Assembly (NCBI GenBank): GCA_949987705.1
Contig: OX465283.1
Span: forward strand, 93,855,813 to 93,919,812
Direction of reading: 5' to 3'
DNA: 64,000 bases
Source of the DNA: Thereva unica
Taxonomy: Eukaryota; Arthropoda; Insecta; Diptera; Therevidae
The translations under genes were made by a program, and so were the position numbers. Below, one piece after another: positions 10,840-22,563 of this stretch; the stretch's first letter is position 1, and every line of letters begins with the position of its first letter. Under the pieces are notes generated by a model. It was not told the origin of the DNA, made no database searches, and saw only the letters and a program-made list of their open reading frames with translations.

Positions 10840-11225
10840 ACGTGGCCTCTACGGCAAGGTTCAACTTGCCTGTCTTGAATTTCAACAAATCGATCCGGCA
10901 CTCTAGTTCTACCAGGCTGAGGCCCAATTCTCTTTGAATGGTGTCTCATCGGATAAGTCTAAGCTTTCTTATGTAGTAGCTGCGTTGCCAACTGACGCAG
11001 CAAAGATTCTGCTTCATGCGTTCCCGGTCCTCAGCACCGCCAGCTATGCGGATGCTAAGAGGCGGTTGCTCGAACGATATGGGCGAGGAACCGTCTCGAA
11101 CAGCTGCGGGGGGACCGGAAGCCCCCAGATTTTATGAGGGACTTACAGAGTCTAGCCGGGGACAGCCTTGGCGGAAGTGAGGGACTAATCAGGGCGACGT
11201 CCACGGACCAGTATGGCTTCAGCCC
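10840..11225 (+). pseudogene. Ty3/gypsy gag (capsid) fragment
   Basis: The plus strand encodes FYQAEAQFSLNGVSSD, then SKLSYVVAALPTDAA and SYADAKRRLLERYG. This is the capsid-like gag pattern (WFxQxEAQF, KFxYVxxxL, Y..LKxRLLxxFG) of arthropod gypsy elements. A stop precedes the Q-A-E stretch, and a frameshift near 11,095 splits it from a downstream stretch. It is a decayed remnant with no LTR recognised nearby. Confidence 0.65.
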
Positions 11226-11229
11226 AGGC

Positions 11230-12090
11230 AGAGCGAGTGTATTAAAATTTACACGAGCTGGAAAGCTCATTTTTCTTAATATGTTGAACATGCTATTTTT
11301 TCGGGAATCGTATAGAAATACGTACATTGAAAATCAAAAATTGAGAAAAATAATAATTGAAGAGTGATATTCCAAAACGTGCTAAGTTCTTATGATTATG
11401 ATTTTATTAAATATAGTAGTAATGAATAAATACTAAATAATTAAATAATGAAATAAAAAACTTGTCTTTTTTGCGGCAAAAAAACTTGTCTTTTTTGCGG
11501 TGGAGTTTTTTGTACATAAAATAGAAAAACTCCAATTTTAACTTATAGTGCATGATAGTCCAACTCTTAACGAAGAAAAAGAGCTTCGAAAAAATGTCCT
11601 ACGAGGTCGAGGAGCTGTAGACGAAGGATTTTACGAAAACGCTTTTTTTTACATAAATCGAAATTTCACCCATATTTTGCAAAATTTCGAGACAAAAAAA
11701 AATAATGAGTTTTCAGATTGCCAAAAGCAACATTTTTACCAAGTGAAAAGTTTCTAGGTCGCATCAATAAAAAGAAAAAAATAAATGAAAAAGAAGCGAT
11801 TTTTAACGGTTTTTAGCATTTTTCTCCATGTATAAGACACTAACCAATATTTTGTACCACATCAATTGAAAGATAATTTTAATACCTATAACTTTCTCAA
11901 TTAACTTTTTCGGATCCGAGCTCAACTTTTTGTTTTATTGGCGAAAAACCTTTTTGACTTTTGCGAATTTTTTAGGTTAAGTTCGCCAATGCAGTTCCGT
12001 AAAAAAAACATGATATCATTCTTCAAATTAAGTGATATACACGCTCATGTATTTTTTTCCTTCCTTCAATTGTCTGGAAATTAACATGGT
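11230..12090. other. AT-rich stretch with a short direct duplication, no recognised gene
   Basis: The only structure noticed is a direct repeat of about 25 bp (AACTTGTCTTTTTTGCGG) at about 11,459-11,505. No coding region or terminal repeats were recognised. Confidence 0.5.
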
Positions 12091-13257
12091 GATTCCGTAG
12101 ATAGCGTCCTCGGCATTCTTATTATGATGACTCAATCATTCTGCCGAGCCGAATCAATCATACAGATTTACTACACAAAAAAGGGGACCAATTTGTATGT
12201 TCCAACTACAGATTAATTACTTACTGAATGTACCATATAAAATATTCTCGTATATCCTGTATACTCGCTTATTGCACCAGTATAAAAGAATAATTGAAAA
12301 GTACCAGTGCGGATTCAGGAAACAAAAGCCCACAACCAATCACATATTCGCATTACGACAAGCAATTGAAAAGACGAAAGAATTTAATATAGAGACCCAC
12401 TTCTTTTTCATTGACTTTAAGACAGCGTATGATCTTGCGCTACGACCAAAAATCTACGAAGCAATGGTACAGAGCTTTTCAGACCAATTAATTCAACTCA
12501 CTAAAACCTCATTGAGTTTAGTAATAAACAGAGTGAGAATACAGAGCACTATATCGGTGCCTTTTGAAACGAACAGAAGCCTCAGGCAGGGAGACACCAC
12601 CGGACTGGGAGACACCTATTGAAACCAGAAGGACAATTCTAAACAAGTCTATTCAGCAAATTGTATATGCAGATTATATAGTGAATGACTGCAGCAACGG
12701 AAGCCTATGTAGCGTTAGAAAAATCAGCACAAAAATATGGACTTATTACCAATGAAAATAAAACGAATCATATGCGGATCACTATTAGAAACAGTAGAGC
12801 AAAAACAGGACAAAATATAACAGTTGATATAACATAGAATCTGTAAACGAGTTCACCCACTTAGAAACTCAAAATAATAAAAACAACATAACGGCGAAAA
12901 TTAAAAGAAGAATACTAGTAGCGATCAATCATAAAAGGCAGGACCATCAAATTTAAGTTATACAAAACAGTAATGAAGCCAGAACTGATGTACGGATCGG
13001 AAGCATGGGCGCCTACGCTGGATAGAACATGTAATGAAAATCCCTGAAGAAGCGCCCCGTCCTGTTCCCCAAACGCCAGAGCGAAAAAGATCACTTGGAA
13101 CACCTAAGAAAAGATATAAGGACGTCATCGAAATGGACTTACGCATAATTGGGATCAACAACTGGGAGTAGAGACCCATGACCGAGAAGGTGGAAGAAAA
13201 TTCTTGAGGAGGCCAAGGCTCACAGAAGGCTGTAGCGCCAACGATGATGATTATCAT
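12091..13257 (+). mobile_element. Degenerate RTE-like LINE fragment
   Basis: Residues of the reverse transcriptase are readable in pieces: VPYKIFSYILYTRL, YQCGFRKQKPTTNHIFALRQ and FFIDFKTAYD. The tail has the family's GTPKKRYKDVIEMD and INNW region before ending ATGATGATTATC near 13,250. Several frameshifts and internal deletions are present, including loss of an intact YADD region. It resembles the minus-strand LINE at 38.7-41.5 kb most closely. Confidence 0.75.
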
Positions 13258-13419
13258 TTTTACACCAAATATATGTAAAAGATAAGATCAAAAACCATCA
13301 AACTCAAATTTCCGATAAAATGCTCACTCTCACTCTCAACATAACTGTTGAGCAGCAATTTGTCTATCATATTTAATAAAAAAATATGGGAAGTGCCATG
13401 GCTTCTCGATGGCACAGTA

Positions 13420-13528
13420 GACATGAATATGTCTTATCCCTGGGGTCTATTTGTTTCTTATTGTGTTTGGAAATCACCTTCTTGTTCTTATTAGAAAGAA
13501 CCCCCGAAGGGGGTCGAAAGGAATGCAC

Positions 13529-13627
<99 letters not shown>

Positions 13628-14031
13628 GTCTCGCTTCAATGCATACCCTTCAACAACCTTGTCCTTTTTCCGCAATGTAACAGAATACAAACACACGAAA
13701 CGAAATCGTTCAAAATAAAAAAATTGTGCTTTTGCAAAAATTCTAAACGCACCGCGACCGCACTACACTCAATCCACAAACTGCGTAGTAAGAATGATTC
13801 CGCCCCGCTTCCAAAACACAAAAATATCGCGCGACGGACGACTCAAGCACACCTTTTCTAAGCTGTTTAAAAAATCTCACACAAAGTAAAAAATCCTCTA
13901 CATTGAACAAAAAAAACAGTCCACCCAATGACGACGAAAGAATAAACAAAACAAAACAAAAAATGAGTCATGGTCATTTCCGTTCCGCACATTCTTTCAA
14001 ATAGATCCCAGGGATAAGACATATTCATGTC
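13420..14031. mobile_element. TIR element with about 34-bp inverted ends enclosing a (TA)n run
   Basis: The left end GACATGAATATGTCTTATCC continues into CTGGGGTCTATTTG and is mirrored by CAAATAGATCCCAGGGATAAG on the right with one or two differences. The interior is non-coding and carries a long AT microsatellite. The superfamily is unknown and no clear target duplication was seen. Confidence 0.7.
13535..13626. repeat. (TA)n microsatellite
   Basis: About 90 bp of alternating T and A with a single slip near 13,560. Its length is likely to be polymorphic and prone to sequencing error. Confidence 0.95.
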
Positions 14032-14399
14032 AAAAATATATATTAAACCGTTTTGTGGGATGATATGTGACTTGTTTGTTTGTTTTGTATTAAAGGAAAA
14101 AAATCGCAGTTAGACCCGCAAATGGAATATCTGGAAACCAACAAAATTATTCATGCTATAGAGCTCCTGGCGAGCCACTGTTCGCTTAATTAATTAATCT
14201 AAATAGGGCTGCTAGTTTATTGTAGCTGTCGGTTCTGTGGAGCACTTCCCCAACCAGCAAATCACCTCCGAGTGAGCATCCTACTCCATGGATTCCCTGA
14301 TCCTATTTAGGCTATATCAAATCCTCGAGGTTTGATTTTTAATGAAAGATTATCACAATAAAACAAGTAGGGACAATGTAATGTAATCTATTGCCCTAT

Positions 14400-15110
14400 T
14401 TTACAAAGTTTTTATTAGCTCGCTTTCTTGTCTGTCTGTTTGTTCGGCACAAATCTTGCAATCGATTTTTTGAATACTTCTGGTTACCCGATCACCCTGA
14501 AATTTTGCGCACAGCTTCAGCACCGATGACAATGTAATATGAGCCGTGTTTTTTAATGAACTATATAGTTCTTTCATCGAGTTCATTAAAAAACGACAAG
14601 GGAAATTTCATGCAGCGCCTACTTCGATGCTTAAAAATTTCAAAATTAAACGGAAGTTAAGTGTTATTTTCTGCACTGTTACACCAAATCCTCGCTAGAA
14701 AATAATAAATATGTATGTTTATAAAAAATCAATTATTTGTTATAAATTTGCTCTCATCACTTTCCTGTTGTTTTTATTTTTAAATTACGTCTTTCCGACC
14801 CCCGAAAGTATGCAATATGAAAATTAAGAAATTTCCCAAAACCTCGATTGACACCCCGATAAAACCTGGGCTTTGAGATTTGTATGGGGAAGAACTACAT
14901 ATATAGTTCATTAAGAAAACACGGCTATGGTTATATATACCGTTAGATCCTTAGGGCCGTTTCAAGAGGACGGATTACTGTTTTCTTCAAGGAACAAATT
15001 TTGCAATCGATTTTTCAAATACTTCCGGATATGCTATCATGCTGAAATTTTGCATATAGCTTTAGCTCCGATGACAAGGCTATATGGTATACTCAATATA
15101 CCTTTATATC
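14400..15110. repeat. Diverged repeats leading into the satellite array
   Basis: The words TTGCAATCGATTTTTTGAATA and CTGAAATTTTGC with CGATGACAA recur in the same order at 14,457-14,535 and 15,000-15,085. A short perfect-arm hairpin, TTTTTTAATGAAC with its complement, lies at 14,541-14,601, and a related inverted copy lies at 14,890-14,930. No gene was recognised. Confidence 0.6.
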
Positions 15111-16012
15111 TATGGCGGCAGTCTCAGGAGGACGGATTGAAATATTCTTCACAACCCCTTCGACATGGGCATCAAATGAAAGGGTATGATAAGTAGAACA
15201 CCATAAGCAATATAGTATACTCAATATATCGTTTGGTCCAAGGCGGCCATCTCAAGAGGGCGGATTACCATTTTATTCACAAGGGTCAGACAAGGGTATC
15301 AAATGAAAGGGTTTGATAAGTAGAACACCATAAGCAATATAGAATACTCAATTTATCGTTTGGTCCATGTTAGGGCAGCTCAAGAGGGCGGATGGCCATT
15401 TTCTTCACAACACCCGAGATGGGTATCAAATGAAAGGGTGTGATAAGTAGAACACCATAAGCAATATAGTATACTCAATATATCGTTTAGTCCATGGACA
15501 TCTTAAGAGGGCGGGTTAACATTTTCTTCACAACCCCTTCAACATCTGTATCAAAAGAAAGAGTATGATAAGAAGACTCCAATTCCAAAACTGCTTCCTT
15601 CCATTTTGAAAAACTAGTGAGGTATTGGCGCTTTCGGTCTCTGAACAGACTCTTGTTAACGACTCTGTTACATATTTCATGGCTAAACTTGTCAAATGTG
15701 TGTTCACCAAGCAGTAAAACTGAAAAAAGTTGACCACATAACTTAGCGGCGTTTGTTTAGAGGTTGAAATAACCATTACCTTACTGATTTTTTAAAATGG
15801 AAGGAAGCAGTTTTGGAATTGGAGTCTTCAAAGTAGAAAACCATTAGCAATAAAGTAGACTCAATATATCGTTGGGTTCATGGCGGCCATCTCAAGAGGG
15901 CGGATTACCATTTTCTTCACAAGCCCTTCGGCATGTGTATCAAATGAAAGGGTATGATAAGTAGAACACTATAAGCAATATAGTATACTCCATATATCGT
16001 TTGGTGCATGGC
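15110..16012 (+). repeat. Satellite array, unit about 127 bp
   Basis: The word ATCAAATGAAAGGG recurs at about 15,171, 15,298, 15,425 and (variant) 15,550, then again at about 15,940. The units also share GTAGAACACCATAAGCAATA and CTCAAGAGGGCGGATTACC. The array at 33.1-35.1 kb is the same satellite in reverse complement. It is interrupted by a MITE at 15,572-15,829. Confidence 0.9.
15572..15829. mobile_element. MITE with perfect inverted ends of about 35 bp
   Basis: The left end GAAGACTCCAATTCC continues into AAAACTGCTTCCTTCCATTTT and is exactly mirrored on the right. It splits one satellite unit, so the insertion is younger than the array. There is no coding capacity. A short AAG-type duplication is possible. 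Confidence 0.85.
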
Positions 16013-16148
16013 TATGTCGTTAGGATATGCCATGTAGAATATACTACCACTCCTACTATTGTATATAGCATGCGCCCCACGTTTTTTCGTTTAAAATCCT
16101 ACAAATATTTTCATAGCTATTACAAATTAACATTGGAGTTTGGGTTAG

Positions 16149-19100
16149 GACAGCGAAGAGAACGGACGTGTGCTGTCCCGGTCCCTAAGAACGCGCCGAC
16201 ACAAACAAAAAAAAAACAAAACTGTTACACAAAAAGAGTGTGAAATCTAATAAAAAAGTGCACAAAAAAACTAATAAAACAACAGTGACAAAAAAAAGAA
16301 GATACGAGCGCGGTCTAACGCGAAGGCCCATCACCCTTCAATAGACTCAACGACCGACCGGACCGACGAACGGCGCAAGTAAGTACCCTTGCTCCCTACC
16401 CTCTCTCGCATCTCGGTCCTGCAGGTGCCGCGGCTAAAATCTGTCGGTCGATGAAATTTGCCCCGTCTCAAAAGGCATAACACTTTGACGAGGACAAATT
16501 TTATTGACTCTGATGGTTGCGGCAAATGTAATGCCGGGAAATATTCCCGAGAACGTGGCGATTGAGCCCGCGTAACCGAAGTCCCGTTAGGAGTCAAGTT
16601 TTGGTATTGACTTTTGTAACATTCGTGGACTTCAAGCGAATTTCTCTTTTGTTGAGTGCCACTTATCTAAGTACAAACCCCCAATCTTCGCACTTAGTGA
16701 AACCCAAATATCACCCGATAATGATTTAGGTTATTACCAGGTGTCAGGGTACACTTTAGTGCACAATCTCTCCCCCCATAGGGGTATTGGCATTTATGTT
16801 AGGAACGACGTGGCTTATTGCAAAATACATTCAAGCACAACTTCAGATTTTAATTATCTTTGGATTAAAATCATTTTCCAAAGCCACGTCATATTCTTCT
16901 GCTTCCTATACAGAAGCCCTAACATAAGTAACGAAGCCTCCACTTTATCTTTTGATACTATTTCCGAACAAATCTCGGGATTTTTGTCGTCCAATCCTGA
17001 GTGTGAAATCATCGTTGCGGGTGATTTCAATGTTCACAACGTTAAATGGTTGACTTACTCAAATGGCACCAGTATTTCTGGCAAGGACGTCGAGCTCTTT
17101 GCAGACATCAATAACTTGCATCAAATTGTGGATCATCCCACAAGAGTCCCTCATGTTGCTGGTCAAGGAGGATATCTCTTTGATCTTTTTCTAACTTCTC
17201 ATCCAGCGCGTTACTCCGTCGAAGTTGATTCACCTCTCGGCAATTCAGACCACTGCCTAATCAGTGCTAACTTCCCATTCGAATTTCCCACCCCTCCCAA
17301 ACCAGTTCGAAGAACTGTATGGCATTATGGGAAGGCCAATTGGCTGGGGCTTATTAATTTCTTCCAGTCTACAGACTGGAACCTGTGTTTCCGGAATAGA
17401 AACGCCAACTCTGCCGCTATCCGTATCACCCGGATCATACAGGCAGGAATGCATTTGTTCATTCCCCATTCTACCAAATCTGTGAAGCCTAGGCCCAACA
17501 GATGGTTTAATCGAGAGTGTATGAATGCAATCAAAACTAAAGAAGCCGCCTTCCGAGCGTACAAGAGCTCCCGGAGTGAATCGCTCCGTTTAGAGTACAT
17601 ACAACAAAGAAATTCTTGTAAAACCGCCATCAAGAAAGTCAAAACCTTATTTGACAACAAATTGAGAAGTAAACTCCTAAATGCAACCTCCGGTAGCAAA
17701 AACTTCTGGTCCTTGGTAAGTTCCATCAAGAAGAATTTCACTACAACTTCAACCCCTTCCTTTATTCACAATGAGAAGGTAATAGCAGACAGCAAATCCA
17801 AGGCCAATTTATTAGCATCTATGTTCGCTTCGAATTCTTCTTTACCCGAAACTGATGTGCTACCCCCTGTTTCCGAGCGTAACGCCCATTCAATGGACAG
17901 GGTTTTTTTCAGGACTCGCGAGGTGTACAGGTGCCTCAAAGAGCTCGATGCCAACAAATCCACTGGACCCGATAATATACCCCCTATCGTCTTAAAACAA
18001 TGCGCCTCACCTTTGGCTAAACCTCTGCGCAAATTATTTTCCCTGTCATATTTCTCCGGAGTTTATCCCGACTCTTGGAAACTTGCCCATGTTCAGCCCA
18101 TACCGAAAAAAGGTGATTCCAGCCTTCCCTCCAATTACCGCCCAATAGCAATTACTTCTATTCTCTCCAAAACCATGGAGACGATAATCAACAAAAAGCT
18201 TATGGCATATCTAGAATCCAACCTACTCATAAACGACAGACAGTATGGCTTCCGACAAAAAAGATCCACTGGCGATCTTTTAGTCTGTCTTACAGAACAC
18301 CTCAGCCGTAGTCTGCATGAATCCGGTGAGTCTAGTCTGGTTGCTCTGGATATCTCCAAGGCTTTCGATAGAGTTTGGCACACAGCCCTGTTAGCTAAAC
18401 TCAAAGCTATTGGAGTTGACTCACTTCTACAGAAGTGGATTGAGAGTTTCCTTTTTGGCCGTTCAATCAAAGTAGTATTGGATGGCGTCAAATCCGCATC
18501 CCACCCGATCTCTGCGGGGGTCCCCCAGGGGTCAATTTTATCACCGGCCCTATTTCTCATATTTATAAATGACCTTCTTTCAATCCCCTCCAACCCACTC
18601 CTCAGCTTCGCTGACGACGGTACTCTACGTTACTCGTACAGCGTCGATACAAGACAGACTCATGCCAGATCCTGTCTTGATGATCGCGAACTAATGTCCA
18701 AGTCGATTATAAATGACATTAAGCTGATTCTAGAGTGGGGAAAGAAGAATCGTGTTGAATTCAACTCCGACAAAACCAAGTACTGTCTTATCTCCAAAAA
18801 GAAGTTCAACACCTCACCATCGTTGAAAGTGGATGACGTGGTACTAAAGGCCGACCCATCCCTACACATCTTAGGCGTGACTTTAGCCAAAGACTTGCGA
18901 TGGAATGACCACATATTCCAAATCGCCAAACAAGGATCTCAGTGCTTGGGATTTCTTAAGAGGTGCAAGTTCCTCCTCCAGCCATCGGCCCGTGCTGTTA
19001 TTTATAAATCCTACATTCGGCCTCTTCTCGAATATAACTCCCTCGTTTGGGGCGGCGCCCCAATAACCACCTTGGCATGGTTAGATAAGGTGCAAAAAAG

Positions 19101-19613
19101 GGCGCTCAAGTTAATTGATGACGACACCGCCTGCTCCACCATCGACCCCCTGAGCCACCGTAGGAATGTAGCAGCACTGACAAAATTTTATCGCTACTAC
19201 CACAGTGACTGTTCCTCCGAGTTAAACGCTCTCCTGCCTCCACGGCAATCTTATACCCGCAACACCAGATTAGCCCACTCGTCTCATTCCCTGCAACTAC
19301 CCTTTTCACGCACTCAACAAGATATGAATTCGTTTGTTAATAGAACAACTCGGCTGTGGAATGACCTCTCGCAGTCAGTATTTCCGAACTCCTACAACAT
19401 CCAAGAGTTCAAATGCAGGGTTCATCACCACCTTCTTCAATACCCCCCCCCCGTACCTTTTAATCCTTAACCTATGCCCCCCCCCCCCCTCATCCCTCCC
19501 CCGTACTAAGCTTACTGCTAGACATTGCACCATGACGTGACAAATTACATGACGGACTAGTAGTACAAAGGGTGACTCCTGAGCTTAGCACTGCCACATA
19601 AAAAAAAAAAAAC
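16149..19613 (+). mobile_element. Nearly full-length Jockey/CR1-type LINE
   Basis: The body holds a GC-richer 5' leader (about 16.15-16.53 kb), one long polymerase ORF, and a 3' tail ending in a run of 14 A residues at 19,600-19,613. Truncated relatives occur at 9.83-10.23 kb (plus) and 44.5-51.8 kb (minus). A stretch of the leader near 16,440-16,500 resembles part of the SINE at 58.05-58.13 kb. No separate ORF1 (gag-like) was recognised, so it may be lost or absent. The start coordinate is an estimate. Confidence 0.8.
16531..19470 (+). pseudogene. LINE endonuclease-reverse transcriptase ORF with two early nonsense codons
   Basis: It codes for an apurinic-type endonuclease followed by a reverse transcriptase, the enzymes of target-primed reverse transcription in the nucleus. 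Endonuclease motifs are FCNIRGLQ and LSETQ at the start, GDFNVH near 17,020 and NSDHC near 17,240. RT motifs are NYRPIAI, LDISKAFDRV, GVPQGSILSP and FADDG (18,606-18,617; FADD in place of YxDD). The C-terminus has no RNase H. The frame is open from 16,591 to the stop at 19,468-19,470 (959 codons). That open part has no early ATG; the nearest in-frame ATG is at 16,531, with stops at 16,573 (TAA) and 16,588 (TAG) in between. The copy is therefore probably inactive, unless translation starts at a non-AUG codon. The Jockey versus CR1 clade was not resolved. Confidence 0.85.
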
Positions 19614-19869
19614 ATTCACAAATTTTCAGGTCTATTTGTATGGTGTTAGGAATATGTTTGAGGTTCAAAATCTGTATGGGGCTAGGAGAAATTATTTTAT
19701 ACTTTTTAGTTCGTTATAAAAACGTGATATGTATATTAAAAAGTTTTTTTTATCTAAATAATTATTTGAAAATATTTCGTCCGCACTCGTTTATACGTTG
19801 TTCGCACTAAGCCGAAATTACGTGCTTTTGTCTATTTTGGTGATTTCGCCCAAAATCAGGTGATTTCCT
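19614..19869. other. Short AT-rich gap before the old BEL/Pao gag
   Basis: No LTR matching the sequence at 31,841 onward is recognisable here, so the older BEL/Pao element seems to have lost its 5' LTR. Confidence 0.5.
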
Positions 19870-20159
19870 ATGTATTCTGGTGATTTCAAAATCGAATTGG
19901 ATTTGCTTGACAAAACGATATTCCAAAAAATGTTTTATCAAGAAAAGGTGGGCAATAAAGAATTAGAACGAGAATTGGATTTTGTAGATGAACACGCCTT
20001 AAAATGGAAGATGCTACAGGCAAGGGCGCTTTCTATAGAGGAGGCAATTCATAGGGAAGAGGTGAAAGATTGTTCAACGCAAAATATAAAAGATGAAGGG
20101 AACCACAGTAGCCGAATGATAAAGTTACCAAAACTGGAATTTATTAAGTTTAGTAATAT
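19870..20159 (+). pseudogene. Old BEL/Pao element: gag N-terminal part
   Basis: The frame codes for the N-terminal gag region and reaches IKLPKLEFIKFS, which aligns with IKLPKLELKTFSG of the intact BEL/Pao element on the other strand. After that point the reading is replaced by a minus-strand LINE fragment. The 7 bases GTAATAT occur on both sides of that fragment and probably mark its target duplication. Gag continues at 20,933. Confidence 0.7.
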
Positions 20160-20925
20160 AGTTAACCCTTCTAATACAGAAGGGTATTCGCACTTCTTAG
20201 CTGGGCCAAGAAAGATTTACCTACTCAGCACAACCAAGCGCTGAGATGAGGCTCACAACTAAGCATGCAAACATAAAAATTAGTAAATAAAAACAAAAAT
20301 CCAAATTAACATATAACCCACGCAAGCAACAGAAAACATAGATGGTCACGTGCGATTAAAAAAACTCCTTTTAAGGACATCTTTACTAATGCTCACGCTA
20401 AAGACATTAATATTATTGTTTACATTAATGAACATGCGGTTTACAGGTTCAAATCTACCGTAATTCGTATTAGAGGAGTTGATTTGTGAAAGAGGTGGAC
20501 CTCTCAGATTATAACGACTCTCTCTAAACGACGCACGGCGACCTAAAAAACCTGTGTCGATCTTTCCATTAAGTAGCTGATGAACAAATACAACATCGGC
20601 CACCTCTCAACGCTTGTGAAGAGAGCATAAGTTGAATAACTTAAGCCGGGATTCATATGATGGAGAACTACTTGGTTTTCCCAAGGAAGATGATTCAGTG
20701 CGAATCGAATGAACCTTCGTTCAACCGATTCAATAGTTCTAACATGATAAGAACAGTGAGGAGACCAAACCTGGGAGGCATATTCAAGTAATGGTCTGAC
20801 AAGAGAAATATATAAATGTTTAGTAACCAACGGGTTATTAGTGGAGATATTAAAGAGTGGCTTCAATTTTAGTCCCATTTGAAAAGAATTGATGAAGACA
20901 GAACGATCGATGATGGTGACAAGTT
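20160..20925 (-). mobile_element. 3' fragment of another LINE (C-terminal RT region)
   Basis: The minus strand encodes HLYISLVRPLLEYASQVWSP followed by SVERRFIRFALN, the conserved segment after the RT domain in Jockey/CR1/R1-type LINEs. A frameshift near 20,600 moves the reading to a frame encoding LLNGKIDTGF and the terminal RESRYNLR region. GTAATAT flanks it at 20,153-20,159 and 20,926-20,932. It differs in sequence from the 16-kb LINE, so it is a separate family. Confidence 0.75.
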
Positions 20926-20932
20926 GTAATAT

Positions 20933-22330
20933 TTAATACAGACAACTAAAGAAGAATCTAGAGCTCGAGTTCCAGCTACTGGGGAAAACTATTGCAATGC
21001 CTTAGAGTGCTTGAAGAAGGTATTTGGGCGAGAAGATCTGCTGATAGAAGTATATATCCGAGATTTATTAAGTTTGGTTCTTCGGAATACTTTAAGTACA
21101 GAGAAGACCCAGTTATCAACGTTGTACGATAAATTGGAATGCCACCTTAGAGCTTTAGAAACACTCGAAGTAGTTACCGAAAAATGCTCCTCCATGTTAC
21201 TGCCGCTTGTGGAATCGTGTTTGCTCGAAGATATTTTGCGTACTTGGCAACGTAGTGGCACAGTTCTGACGATTGCGTCATATTATAGCCGAGAAAGTTT
21301 TAATATGGGAGAGAATACGTCAAAACATCGTCTGGAAAGTTTGATGTCTTTTCTGCGAGCTGAACTCGAAAATGAACAGAGGGTAAAATTAGCATTAGAG
21401 GGTTTTGGTATCGAAGCCGTTTCGTTACAAAATAGTGAAAGAAGAAAAACACAAAATCAATTCCTAATGGTAGCTATAGTAAAAGTTTCCCGACTGCAAC
21501 TGGTTTGTTTATAGCTGACAATGGCAACAGTAATGACTGTGTATTTTGTCAAAGGAAACACAATAACAGTGATTGTGCCACATTACAGAAGATGAATTTA
21601 AAGAAACGAAAATCCATCTTAGAAAAGAGAGGATGTTGCTTTATTTGTTTTAAAATTTGTGACTATTCTATAAAGAAGTTTGATGAGAAACAAGTTACTA
21701 GAGAAGGTCGAGAACAGTTTGAAGTGCAAGCTGATAATGCGTTAACTAATTTAGGAAGCGCGTCCAAAGTGATGCTACAAACGATATTAGTCAGATTGAG
21801 AGGTAATGGAATCGACAGAATAGTTAGGGCTATTTTTGATACCGCATCGCAAAGATCGTATAGTTGTATGATCGCCAGTTGTATGAAATATGACCCTATC
21901 AGAAAAGAATGTATCCAACACTCATTATTTGGTGGTGTTAATTCGGATTAATCCGACAAAATGTTTTTATGGTTTTTTTGTCCAGCTTAGATGGAAATTA
22001 TCATTGCCACAAGTACTTCAGATCAACAAATGATTTGCACCCAAATTCCGCATATAAGACAAGGACCTTGGCTGGAAGAAGCGCAAAAGTTGGACATCCA
22101 ACCCACTGATTTAGAAAACGTACCAGTTGAGCTTCCGATAGGTGCAGATGTTGCTGGAAAGTTGTATACAGGTCACATACAAGCTTTGTCCTTTGGCCTT
22201 GTCACAATTAGAACTAAGTTGGGATGGACAATTATGGGCCGCACTCCAGCAGAAGAGAAAAACGAAACTACTACTATGCTGATAACGACGTTGATAATTA
22301 ATGAAAATGATATAACAAATTTGCGGAGTC
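20933..22330 (+). pseudogene. Old BEL/Pao element: gag C-terminal part, zinc knuckle, protease
   Basis: The first frame (to about 21,514) encodes the remaining gag with IQTTKEESRARV at its start. After a +/-1 shift near 21,500 a second frame encodes a zinc knuckle (CVFCQRKHNNSDC) and a retropepsin-like site, RAIFDTASQRSY (FDTAS). Another break near 21,950-21,990 leads to a third frame ending in the pre-RT region (GWTIMGRTP). The reading is cut at 22,330 by the younger BEL/Pao insertion and resumes at 28,170. At least two frameshifts show that this copy is dead. Confidence 0.75.
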
Positions 22331-22563
22331 TGTCAAAAATAATTCAGAACGGGGAGAAAATAGACTGAATTCTTTAATTGAAGTAGGCAATTTATTTTTA
22401 TTACATAAAATAGTTGTAATTAAATCGCGATTCCTTTTCTTAGTAAACGCCGGAAGTGAAGTGGAATTCAGAATCAGGAAACTTGCGCTTTTATACATTT
22501 CGATAATAGTCACTGAACTCGATTTATGCTGAATGGTGCGTGGTGACATCTGTATTTTCAACA
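22331..22563 (-). repeat. 3' LTR of the young BEL/Pao element
   Basis: In element orientation it begins TGTTGAAAATACAG and ends GAATTATTTTTGACA, with TG...CA ends. The polyprotein stop codon (22,524-22,526) lies inside this LTR, so coding and LTR overlap by about 40 bp. The bases just before the LTR (CCCCGAGGA) are the polypurine-tract position but are only partly purine. Confidence 0.95.

Noticed and set aside
13451..13861. Open frames rich in Ile-Tyr across the TA run on both strands
   Set aside because: They are translations of the (TA)n microsatellite.
17325..17741. Minus-strand frame of 138 codons within the LINE
   Set aside because: It is the antisense shadow of the plus-strand LINE polymerase.
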